In this document: piece after piece, positions 1 to 5,446 of the stretch
How positions within the stretch are numbered: position 1 is the stretch's first letter
Layout of the letters: every line of letters starts with the position of its first letter
NCBI GenBank assembly: GCA_913776405.1
Contig: CAJYOV010000686.1
Span: 1 to 7,118, forward strand
Source: Pseudobdellovibrionaceae bacterium
GTDB lineage: Bacteria; Bdellovibrionota; Bdellovibrionia; Bdellovibrionales; JAMPXM01
Reading direction: 5' to 3'
DNA: 7,118 nucleotides
Program-made: the position numbers and the translations under genes
The notes under the pieces: generated by a model
Told to the model about the DNA's origin: nothing
The model's input: only the letters and a program-made list of their open reading frames with translations
The model's database searches: none

Positions 1-1059
1 GCCATATTTTTTGTTGTAGCGAACCGACGACAAGAGGGCTAGTCCGATGAAGGCTGCCCCAATTAAGCCGGTGATCACTTCGGACACGTGGCGGAACGTG
101 TTCACGAACATGATCGCCGCAAGGGCGGCGATCGCCCAGAACGCACCGTGCTCGAGGTATCTAAACTGAGTGAGAGTGCCTTTTTCGACGAGAAGAATCG
201 TCAAGCTTCGCACGAACATCGCGCCAATTCCGAGACCGATTGCAATGATGAAGAGATTGTTGGTGATCGCGAAGGCGCCGACGACGCCGTCGAACGAGAA
301 CGAAGCGTCGAGAACTTCGAGATAGAGAAACATGCCGGCACTTGCGCGGTGAATATCTTTCTCGATTGCGGCTTGCATCTGTTCGTCACCGCCGGCGAGC
401 AAACCGCTAACACCATCGACGAGAATGAACGTGATCAGCCCGAAAATTCCGGCAACGAGAAATGTCATCGCATCGGCCGGCACGAGTTGCTGCGAGATTA
501 CATAAAGGATCAAGAGCGCAACGGCGAGTTCGCTCGTATCAAGTTTGCCCATGGCTGAGAGCGGGCGTTCGAGCCAAGTCAGCCAAAAGACTTCGTGGTT
601 TTCTTTGAAGAAATGCTTGAGCGCCACCATCAGCAAAAACGCGCCGCCAAAAGCTGCGACAGGGATGTGCGCCGAACGCATGAGTTCGGCGTACTGGTCA
701 GGCTGTGTAGCGGCGAGAACAATTGCGTCCCACGGCCCGATGTGCGCGACGATTCCGACTAGCGCTAGAGGGAAGACGAGGCGCATGCCGAACACGGCAA
801 TCAAGATACCCCAGGTCAAGAACCGGTGCCGCCAGACGTCGTTCATATTTCGGAGAACCGATGCGTTCACGACGGCGTTATCGAACGAAAGCGACACTTC
901 GAGCACGCTCAAGACGGCGCATATGAACACAGCACTAAGGCCAGCGCTTGGGGAGCCCAGCATAAAGTGGCCAATCGCGTATGCGGCGATAAGTCCCACG
1001 AAGGTGACTATGAATGATTCGTAGAAATACGAGAAGTGTGATTTCGAGTCGGTGCTCAA
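1..1059 (-). CDS. DUF475 / TerC-like integral membrane protein (3' end cut off by window edge)
   Basis: Polytopic inner-membrane protein of the DUF475 family, related in style to TerC. Its biochemical role is not established; metal-ion transport or tellurite-associated functions are suggested for relatives. I translated 353 residues without a stop, and the family is about this long, so only a few C-terminal residues should be missing. There are many hydrophobic segments, roughly at residues 17-37, 44-56, 81-105, 134-148, 197-216, 260-285, 305-322 and 328-346. Two acidic membrane motifs look like an internal duplication: EVSLSFDN at 54-61 and EVLDASFSFDG at 248-258. Such paired E...D motifs are the family hallmark and could bind a cation (inference). 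The start is a TTG at 1059-1057. An in-frame TAA lies seven codons upstream (1080-1078), the next in-frame ATG is 32 codons further in, and GGAG sits 7 nt before the TTG. Family assignment is good; function is unknown. Confidence 0.85.
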   Translation of the reverse strand, partial: MSTDSKSHFSYFYESFIVTFVGLIAAYAIGHFMLGSPSAGLSAVFICAVLSVLEVSLSFDNAVVNASVLRNMNDVWRHRFLTWGILIAVFGMRLVFPLALVGIVAHIGPWDAIVLAATQPDQYAELMRSAHIPVAAFGGAFLLMVALKHFFKENHEVFWLTWLERPLSAMGKLDTSELAVALLILYVISQQLVPADAMTFLVAGIFGLITFILVDGVSGLLAGGDEQMQAAIEKDIHRASAGMFLYLEVLDASFSFDGVVGAFAITNNLFIIAIGLGIGAMFVRSLTILLVEKGTLTQFRYLEHGAFWAIAALAAIMFVNTFRHVSEVITGLIGAAFIGLALLSSVRYNKKYG

Positions 1060-1066
1060 GTTGAAT

Positions 1067-1070
1067 CTCC
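1067..1070 (-). promoter_or_regulatory. Ribosome-binding site deciding the TTG start of the DUF475 gene
   Basis: GGAG on the minus strand, 7 nt upstream of the TTG at 1059. With an in-frame stop just upstream and no nearby ATG, this supports initiation at TTG. Confidence 0.6.
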
Positions 1071-1083
1071 ACAGCCCTTAGCT

Positions 1084-1227
1084 TTAGTTCCAGCCGTTCG
1101 GAACAAAACCTTCAGGCCCTTTACGGTACTCGACAAACGAGCAGCCAGAGTGCTCCAAATTTTTAGCAGAGCTAGCGCGAAGCGCCAAGGGAAATGGTCT
1201 TGAGAGCCATGGAGATTCCGTGTCCAA
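1084..1227 (-). CDS. Possible small hypothetical protein (47 aa), maybe a remnant
   Basis: A short minus-strand reading frame fills most of the gap between the divergent DUF475 and YceI-family genes. From a TTG at 1227 it reads 47 residues: MDTESPWLSRPF at the start and GCSFVEYRKGPEGFVPNGWN at the end, then TAA at 1086-1084. The C-terminal half looks protein-like (aromatics, Gly/Pro spacing, ordinary codons), and the stop lies 24 nt before the DUF475 start, as in an operon. Against it, the TTG has no good ribosome-binding site and the only nearby ATG (1210) is in another frame that stops after 12 codons. A frameshift between that ATG frame and this one, around 1170-1180, would join them into a protein of about 40 residues, so this may be a decayed or mis-sequenced gene. 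I recognise no family. It could equally be non-coding leader sequence. Confidence 0.25.
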   Translation of the reverse strand: MDTESPWLSRPFPLALRASSAKNLEHSGCSFVEYRKGPEGFVPNGWN

Positions 1228-1228
1228 T
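1200..1228 (+). promoter_or_regulatory. Candidate sigma-70-type promoter for the YceI-family gene
   Basis: TTGAGA (1200-1205, 5/6 match to the -35 consensus), a 17-nt spacer, then TCCAAT (1223-1228, 4/6 match to the -10). This would give a leader of about 30 nt before the ATG at 1264. The spacing is ideal but the -10 is weak, and the organism's sigma-factor preferences are unknown. Confidence 0.25.
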
Positions 1229-1263
1229 TGATCAACTAACTTGGCCTAACAGGAAAGGACACC

Positions 1264-1932
1264 ATGTATCGTTTTGCACGTCTTCCAGTTCTTGCTCTTG
1301 CTTCTGCAGTTCTCTCAGCAACCGTCGCGACTTCCGCGTTCGCAGCGCCAGTGAAATACACTGTTGACGCCGCTCACTCAAAAATCGGCTTCGCCGTAAA
1401 GCACTTGATGATTTCGGACGTGACGGGTGAGTTCAAAGACTTCGACGGTTCGTTCATGTTCGACGACGCAAAAGGCGAAGTCTCAGACGCAAACTTTTCG
1501 GCAAAGACAGCTTCGATCAACACGGGCAACTCAAAGCGCGACGAGCACCTTCAGTCGGCTGATTTCTTCGATGCCGCGAAATATCCAACGCTGACACTTA
1601 CAAACTCGAAAATCAAAAAGGCTGGCAAGAACAAGTACAAGTGGATGGCTGACTTGACTATGCACGGGGTCACGAAGCCCGTAACACTCGATCTTGAGCA
1701 CAAAGGCACTGTGAAGGATGCGTGGGGCAATACCGTTGCCGCGTTCTCTGCAACAGGCAAGATCAAGCGTTCAGAGTGGGGCCTCAACTGGAACAAAGCG
1801 CTCGAAGCGGGCGGCGTTACTGTTAGCGACGAAGTTCGTTTGATGTTGGACGTCGAAGCGAAGCAAGAAGCGGCTGCACCAAGCGCGGCTCAACCTGCAG
1901 CAACGCCAGCTGCACCTGCTAAAAAGAAGTAA
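1264..1932 (+). CDS. YceI-family periplasmic lipocalin-like protein
   Basis: Exported protein of the YceI family, a beta-barrel that binds isoprenoid or other long-chain lipids in the periplasm of Gram-negative bacteria; its physiological role is generally unclear. Residues 1-27 form a Sec signal peptide (charged start, hydrophobic core, SAFA cleavage site with A28 next). The YceI domain fills about 29-199. Family landmarks are HSKIGFAVKHLMISDVTGEF at 38-57, KRDEHLQSADFFDAAKYPT at 91-109, LTMHGVTKPVTLDL at 131-144 and KIKRSEWGLNWN at 166-177, ending with the typical VSDEVRLMLDVEA strand. After the barrel comes an extra tail of about 22 residues rich in Ala and Pro and ending in AKKK, which most family members lack. 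AAGGA lies 4 nt before the ATG. It is the only well-supported plus-strand gene here; it is transcribed divergently from the DUF475 gene and convergently with the GNAT gene. Family confidence is high; the ligand is unknown. Confidence 0.93.
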   Translation: MYRFARLPVLALASAVLSATVATSAFAAPVKYTVDAAHSKIGFAVKHLMISDVTGEFKDFDGSFMFDDAKGEVSDANFSAKTASINTGNSKRDEHLQSADFFDAAKYPTLTLTNSKIKKAGKNKYKWMADLTMHGVTKPVTLDLEHKGTVKDAWGNTVAAFSATGKIKRSEWGLNWNKALEAGGVTVSDEVRLMLDVEAKQEAAAPSAAQPAATPAAPAKKK

Positions 1933-1934
1933 AC

Positions 1935-1956
1935 GACGCGGCTCAAAGCGTCTTTT
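1935..1956. terminator. Candidate bidirectional intrinsic terminator between convergent genes
   Basis: The stem GACGC (1935-1939) pairs with GCGTC (1948-1952) around an 8-nt loop. On the plus strand it is followed directly by TTTT, serving the YceI-family gene that stops at 1932. On the minus strand it is followed by GTTTACTTCTTTTT, serving the acetyltransferase gene that stops at 1943. The stem is only 5 bp, so efficiency is uncertain, but its placement between two convergent stop codons supports the call. Confidence 0.5.
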
Positions 1957-2821
1957 GAAAGACTGTGCGGCGCTCGAGTTCTCGAAACCCGAGGCGCCGA
2001 TGCAGCCGCACAGAGGCTTCGTTTCTTGAACTCACGGTCGTAAACAGCCTTTTGAAATTCCGTCTTGCAGCTTCTTTTAAGACGGTCTGAAAAAGCATCG
2101 TTCCGAGATTTTGACCCTGAAACACAGGGCTCACGCCGATGCTATCGACATAGCCATCGTCTTTGACGAGTGCATAAGCAATCACTTCATTTCCTTCATC
2201 AACAATCGCGAATGAAAGTTCGTGGGCTGTGTCCTTCGCTGCTAAGAATTCCTGCGCTTGCGCTTCCGTCATGGGAAGCGAGTTGTCGACGCCGGTGAAA
2301 GCTGCGTTGTGCAGTTTTGCGAACTGCAAAGCAGAAGTTTGATTGAGTGGCTTCAGCCTATGGCCGGATCGCAACTCGGAGATAGCGCTCGTGAAAGCGC
2401 TTGGCTCAATCTCAAATTCGACGAAATCGAAAACGTGTTTGAAGTTCATCTCAACAATGGCCGCTCGCTTTTCAAGATCTGTAAGCGAGCACGTCACACG
2501 CGCCCATTCCTGACCGTGGCCAGCCTCTAATGCGATTTTCAAGAGTGTTTGAGCCGCCAGAAGAGTCGAGACCACAAAGGGCGCAACGAAGAATTCGCCG
2601 CTCTCTCCGAGGACCCAACCACAGTAGCCTGTCAACTGATCGACTTCATAACAGAGTCGAACATGAGATCCGCGGCCGCGAGCGGAGTCAGTGAGATCAC
2701 TCTCGATGTGAGAGCGGGGCATTTGTCGGTGTGGCGGAGAACTAGAATTTTGAAACTGGACGATTTCATCCAGTTTCTCGGGCGAAAATTCGACGATAGA
2801 TAGAGGCGACTTACTTGCCAT
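1943..2821 (-). CDS. GNAT-family N-acetyltransferase (tandem GNAT fold)
   Basis: Predicted cytoplasmic acetyl-CoA-dependent N-acetyltransferase of 292 residues. The C-terminal half (about 154-292) is a recognisable GNAT domain. It has the beta4/motif A region VDSIGVSPVFQGQNLGTMLF (225-244), where QGQNLG is the acetyl-CoA pyrophosphate-binding loop, followed by SSRNEASVRLHRRLGFRELERR (264-285), the typical motif B with N-x-x-A/S and LGF. The N-terminal half (about 1-140) has a similar predicted layout (G-W-V-L-G-E-S-G-E-F-F-V at 68-79) but no intact pyrophosphate loop, so it is probably a degenerate GNAT repeat, as in MshD-like proteins. The substrate cannot be predicted. The ATG at 2821 lies inside the last codons of dacB (stop at 2811-2813), an 11-nt overlap that implies translational coupling; no independent strong ribosome-binding site is visible. 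A later start is possible. Confidence 0.8.
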   Translation of the reverse strand: MASKSPLSIVEFSPEKLDEIVQFQNSSSPPHRQMPRSHIESDLTDSARGRGSHVRLCYEVDQLTGYCGWVLGESGEFFVAPFVVSTLLAAQTLLKIALEAGHGQEWARVTCSLTDLEKRAAIVEMNFKHVFDFVEFEIEPSAFTSAISELRSGHRLKPLNQTSALQFAKLHNAAFTGVDNSLPMTEAQAQEFLAAKDTAHELSFAIVDEGNEVIAYALVKDDGYVDSIGVSPVFQGQNLGTMLFQTVLKEAARRNFKRLFTTVSSRNEASVRLHRRLGFRELERRTVFQKTL

Positions 2822-4592
2822 TCACTTTGCGCGAAAGCTCAACAAGGATGTCGTCCTGGTAACGATGAGCTGCGCGGCGGCCTGCTTCGTTACCCGGAGC
2901 TTTCGTTAGAATCGCAAAAGGGACAAGTTCCTTCACACCTTTGCCGTCAGCATTCAGGCGCGGGATGTAGCCTGCAAGCTGGTAGTAACCTGTGAGGGTT
3001 CCAGTTTTCGCGCGGACTTTACCTGCGATTTGCGGGTTCTTCGCGCGGTTCGCAAGTGTTCCGTCGACGCCTGCGATTGGAAGCGACTGCCAGAGGTCTG
3101 CGAAGTAATTCTTTGAAACATAACGCTTCAACATTTGAACGAACGCACGTGGTGTCACGACGTTGTTCGGAGTGAGACCTGAACCGTCTAAGAACGAGAG
3201 TTCATTCGCGAAGCCGCCGGTACCCATCTGAGTCATCCACGAGGCGATCGTGCCTTTGTAGATTCCTTGGCCGTTCTGCTGAAGGTTCGGCGTGTTCACT
3301 GTACGTGCGACGGCTTTGAACAACGACTCGGCGATCAAGTTATCGCTCGACTTGTTCATCCAATAGAGAAGGCGCGGCATCGGTGCCGAGCTAAACGCAA
3401 GTGCTGAAACCGCTGGATTGACCTGCGGCTTCGCGGCTTCGTTCACGGTAATCCCTTGGCTTTTGAGAGCTGCAACGAAGGCTTGTTTTGCGCGCGTCTC
3501 GGTGTCGCGCATACCCGCTTTTGCAGACGCGCAGTTACGGAAGATGTTGAACGCACGTGGAGGTGCGCCGTAGCACGTGAACGGCTCCCAATCCGGAACG
3601 CCTGCTGCTACGAACCAGCCTTGCATGCGATTATCAGCAGGGCGAAGCGTGATTGGGCCTTGGACCGACTTGATGCCTTTTTGTTTGAGCGCCGCAGCCA
3701 TTTTCTTCAATGTGGCCATGCCGGCTTTGTCGGCTTCGAAGCGAGAGTGACCCAACGTCGGATCGCCTTCACCAAACCACGTGAGGTTTGTCGCGACCGC
3801 GTTCGAGCCTTGAACGTAGCGCCAAGCAATTTTGTGTTTGAACGTGAAGTTGTGACCAAGGCGTTCGAGAGCCATGCCTGTTGTTACGAGCTTCGTGATC
3901 GAAGCTGGCGCAAAGCGAGTGGCTTCGTTCGATTTTGGCGCAAGCGAGCTACCCGTCATCGTTCCGAACGTGATCTTTGAGCGATCCATAGAAGGCGCCG
4001 CAGGGCGTGCTTTTTTCGCAGGAGCTTTACGAGCAACAGCACCTTTTTTTGCGACTGCTTTTTTCGGTGCGACTCTCTTAGCGGGTGCTTTCTTTGGCGC
4101 AGCCTTTTTCGGAGCGGCCTTTCGTTTCGCGGCCATCTCTTCAAACGTCGACTGAACGCTGATCGTTTCGCTAGGCACACCTTCTGTTTCGTCGAGGCTG
4201 ATGCCGCCATTCGCGTCGTTTGCGAGAACTTGTTCGTTGGCACCGGTCTCGTCTGTCGTTGTGTCGACCGTGTCGGTCTCGAATTCTTCTTCGGCGTCAG
4301 CTTGATCTTGAGATTCGTCTGCCGATTGATCTTCAGACTCCTCGGCTGAGTCATCAGTTTGGTCGTCCGCTTCAGGCGATCCAGCCATCGGGCGCGTCTC
4401 GCCGGTTGTGTCTTTGCCCATATCGATGTCGATATTTTCGGTCGGGGCGACCGCATCGTTTTCATCGAACTCGACAACCGTGTCTTCCTTTAATTGGGCA
4501 CGCGAAGGTTCGTCACCACGGTGCTTTGGCGCACACGCAGATGTGATTGAGAGAGCCGCGATTAAAAATGGGAGTGCGAGACGTGTTTTCAT
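2811..4592 (-). CDS. dacB: D-alanyl-D-alanine carboxypeptidase/endopeptidase, PBP4 type (peptidase S13), with polyampholyte N-terminal extension
   Basis: Periplasmic penicillin-binding enzyme that trims or cleaves peptidoglycan peptides. Numbering from the ATG at 4592, the three serine-acyl-enzyme motifs are SITK at 231-234 (nucleophile S231, K234), SDN at 416-418 and KTG at 529-531. GEGDPTLG (274-281) and FLDGSGLTP (467-475) are further S13 landmarks. SDN-to-KTG spacing is 113 residues, as in E. coli PBP4 (about 111). SITK-to-SDN spacing is 185 against about 244 in E. coli, so the inserted domain between these motifs is shortened. Residues 1-19 form a signal peptide ending in a lipobox-like ITSAC, so the protein is probably a lipoprotein acylated at C20. 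Residues about 31-140 are strongly acidic (Asp/Glu/Thr/Ser), and 155-200 are a Lys/Ala/Pro repeat like histone-H1 or AlgP tails. Total length is 593 aa. I chose ATG 4592 over the TTG at 4610 because AGGG lies 6 nt upstream and the signal peptide begins there. Confidence 0.93.
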   Translation of the reverse strand: MKTRLALPFLIAALSITSACAPKHRGDEPSRAQLKEDTVVEFDENDAVAPTENIDIDMGKDTTGETRPMAGSPEADDQTDDSAEESEDQSADESQDQADAEEEFETDTVDTTTDETGANEQVLANDANGGISLDETEGVPSETISVQSTFEEMAAKRKAAPKKAAPKKAPAKRVAPKKAVAKKGAVARKAPAKKARPAAPSMDRSKITFGTMTGSSLAPKSNEATRFAPASITKLVTTGMALERLGHNFTFKHKIAWRYVQGSNAVATNLTWFGEGDPTLGHSRFEADKAGMATLKKMAAALKQKGIKSVQGPITLRPADNRMQGWFVAAGVPDWEPFTCYGAPPRAFNIFRNCASAKAGMRDTETRAKQAFVAALKSQGITVNEAAKPQVNPAVSALAFSSAPMPRLLYWMNKSSDNLIAESLFKAVARTVNTPNLQQNGQGIYKGTIASWMTQMGTGGFANELSFLDGSGLTPNNVVTPRAFVQMLKRYVSKNYFADLWQSLPIAGVDGTLANRAKNPQIAGKVRAKTGTLTGYYQLAGYIPRLNADGKGVKELVPFAILTKAPGNEAGRRAAHRYQDDILVELSRKVNGK

Positions 4593-4596
4593 CGCA

Positions 4597-4620
4597 GGCC
4601 CTAAAAGCAAGCTTAGGGCC
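4597..4620 (-). promoter_or_regulatory. Hairpin covering the dacB ribosome-binding site
   Basis: A perfect 8-bp inverted repeat, GGCCCTAA and TTAGGGCC, with an 8-nt loop. In the dacB mRNA the 3' arm contains the AGGG ribosome-binding site (4602-4599) and ends 4 nt before the ATG, so the folded form would mask translation initiation. No T-run follows, so it is not an intrinsic terminator. A regulatory role is inference; the pairing itself is seen directly. Confidence 0.45.
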
Positions 4621-4664
4621 CTTCATAACTACTTGAAACGACCTGACCCGCCACGACCCTCAGC

Positions 4665-4767
4665 CTGAAAGAAATTTCAGACCGTCACCCCACTAAACAC
4701 GAAACCCACCCCCAGTGACATTTCCCGGCTCTAAAGGAGCCTGGCACCTCCCGATCATTCGGGGAGG
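4665..4767. repeat. Cluster of small palindromes in the gap before dacB (REP-like)
   Basis: Three short hairpins lie between the Ig-like gene and dacB. CTGAAA/TTTCAG with a GAAA loop is at 4665-4680. GGCTC/GAGCC is at 4727-4741, flanked by CC and GG. CCTCCCGA/TCGGGGAGG is at 4747-4767 with one bulged G, and its 4-base loop contains the stop codon of the upstream gene. GTCAC (4684-4688) can also pair with GTGAC (4715-4719), enclosing a C-rich loop. None has a following T-run, so they are poor intrinsic terminators. The arrangement resembles repetitive extragenic palindromes, but copy number elsewhere in the genome cannot be judged from one window. Confidence 0.35.
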
Positions 4768-5303
4768 ATCTGTTTCCAGGTGCGTGGGCTCTCGTCTTCG
4801 GTGAGGGCTGCTTTGTCGGCGTCGGTGTTGGTGTCTCCGCCATCGTCAGGGCCGTCGTCAGCGGTGAGGGCGCGGTCGCGGGGGACGCCGCGGCCGGAGA
4901 TGGAGACCGAGGCGTAGGAGCCGGCGCCTGAGATTTGGATCGAGCAAGAGTGAGAGCCTTCCATCCGTGGCTGGAAGCGAACGTTGAGGGAACAGCTGCC
5001 ATACGCCGGGAGAGTCCCGTAGCAACCGTAATTCGAGACGTTAAAATCGCTGAAGCAATTGTCGTAGACACTGAGGCCGCTGACCGGCTGATTCGAGTTG
5101 TTTGAGATGGTCACCGATCGCGATGAGCCGATGCCGCCGACCTCTTCGTCAAAGAAATAAATCGAGCCCGGGCTGGCTGAGATGTACGCGTTCGCTTCGC
5201 TTGCGTAGCCCGCGATGGTGCCGACCAGGGCCGCCAGCGCCGTAAACAGAACGCGAGTGAAGCCATGAGAAAATGAAACTGTGTCGACTCGAGAAATCGC
5301 CAT
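4755..5303 (-). CDS. Secreted protein with HYDIN/'choice-of-anchor D' Ig-like domain
   Basis: Exported protein of 182 residues. A long signal peptide with hydrophobic core at about 17-33 ends in ASEANA, with likely cleavage after A39. Residues 41-140 read as one ASH/HYDIN ('choice-of-anchor D') beta-sandwich: ISASPGSIYFFDEEVGG, then SRSVTISNNSNQPVSGLSV, then CSLNVRFQPRMEGSHSCSIQISG and a final ASVSISGRGV strand. Such domains are structural or adhesive in bacterial envelope and surface proteins. Four cysteines (83, 94, 104, 120) could form two periplasmic disulfides. Residues 144-175 are an acidic, probably disordered tail (Asp/Glu/Thr). No catalytic residues or membrane anchor are seen, so it may be periplasmic or secreted. 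The ATG at 5303 has AAGGGA 7 nt upstream. The stop codon sits in the loop of a hairpin. The gene is probably transcribed alone, with hairpins on both sides. The domain call is by pattern; function is unknown. Confidence 0.72.
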   Translation of the reverse strand: MAISRVDTVSFSHGFTRVLFTALAALVGTIAGYASEANAYISASPGSIYFFDEEVGGIGSSRSVTISNNSNQPVSGLSVYDNCFSDFNVSNYGCYGTLPAYGSCSLNVRFQPRMEGSHSCSIQISGAGSYASVSISGRGVPRDRALTADDGPDDGGDTNTDADKAALTEDESPRTWKQILPE

Positions 5304-5359
5304 GAGATCGTCCCTTCGCGAAGCGGTTCCTCAAACGTTCAAGGCGAGCCTTCGAAAAG

Positions 5360-5390
5360 TCAAAGTCCCCGGTTTTGACGGGGGCTTTGA
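5360..5390 (-). terminator. Hairpin, candidate terminator of the deaminase-like gene
   Basis: An 11-bp stem (TCAAAGTCCCC at 5360-5370 with GGGGGCTTTGA at 5380-5390, including one G-T wobble) surrounds a 9-nt loop in the 143-bp gap between two minus-strand genes. On the minus strand it is followed by CTTTTCG, a weak T-run; the plus strand has none. It fits termination after the gene ending at 5447, but could instead be leader structure for the Ig-like gene, whose ATG is at 5303. The rest of the gap holds a minor TCGGT/ACCGA repeat (5394-5408) and no clear promoter. Confidence 0.4.
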
Positions 5391-5446
5391 ACCTCGGTTA
5401 AACACCGAAATGACGCGGATGTGGACAAAATCGTACGCGGTACCTG

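Noticed and set aside
88..1024. Plus-strand open frames (88-558, 545-1024 and smaller)
   Set aside because: They lie opposite the DUF475 gene, whose minus-strand frame is open throughout with clear family motifs; their products are charged, low-complexity shadow peptides.
3456..4155. Plus-strand open frames, including one rich in Ala/Phe (3874-4155)
   Set aside because: These are the reverse-strand reading of dacB; the Ala/Phe repeat is only the complement of its Lys/Ala repeat.
3956..4477. Minus-strand 173-residue basic frame
   Set aside because: It is the +1 frame of the dacB linker and has no independent start signal; considered only as a frameshift destination.
4682..4727. G-quadruplex on the minus strand
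   Set aside because: Four G-runs exist, but two loops are about 10 and 13 nt, too long for a confident quadruplex.
4685..5071. Minus-strand 128-residue Pro/Thr/Ser-rich frame
   Set aside because: Alternative frame of the Ig-like gene, without signal peptide, ribosome-binding site or family resemblance.
5314..5323. Palindrome CTTCGCGAAG touching the ribosome-binding site of the Ig-like gene
   Set aside because: A 10-base self-complementary word has no loop, so it cannot form a stable intramolecular hairpin; an operator role has no other support.
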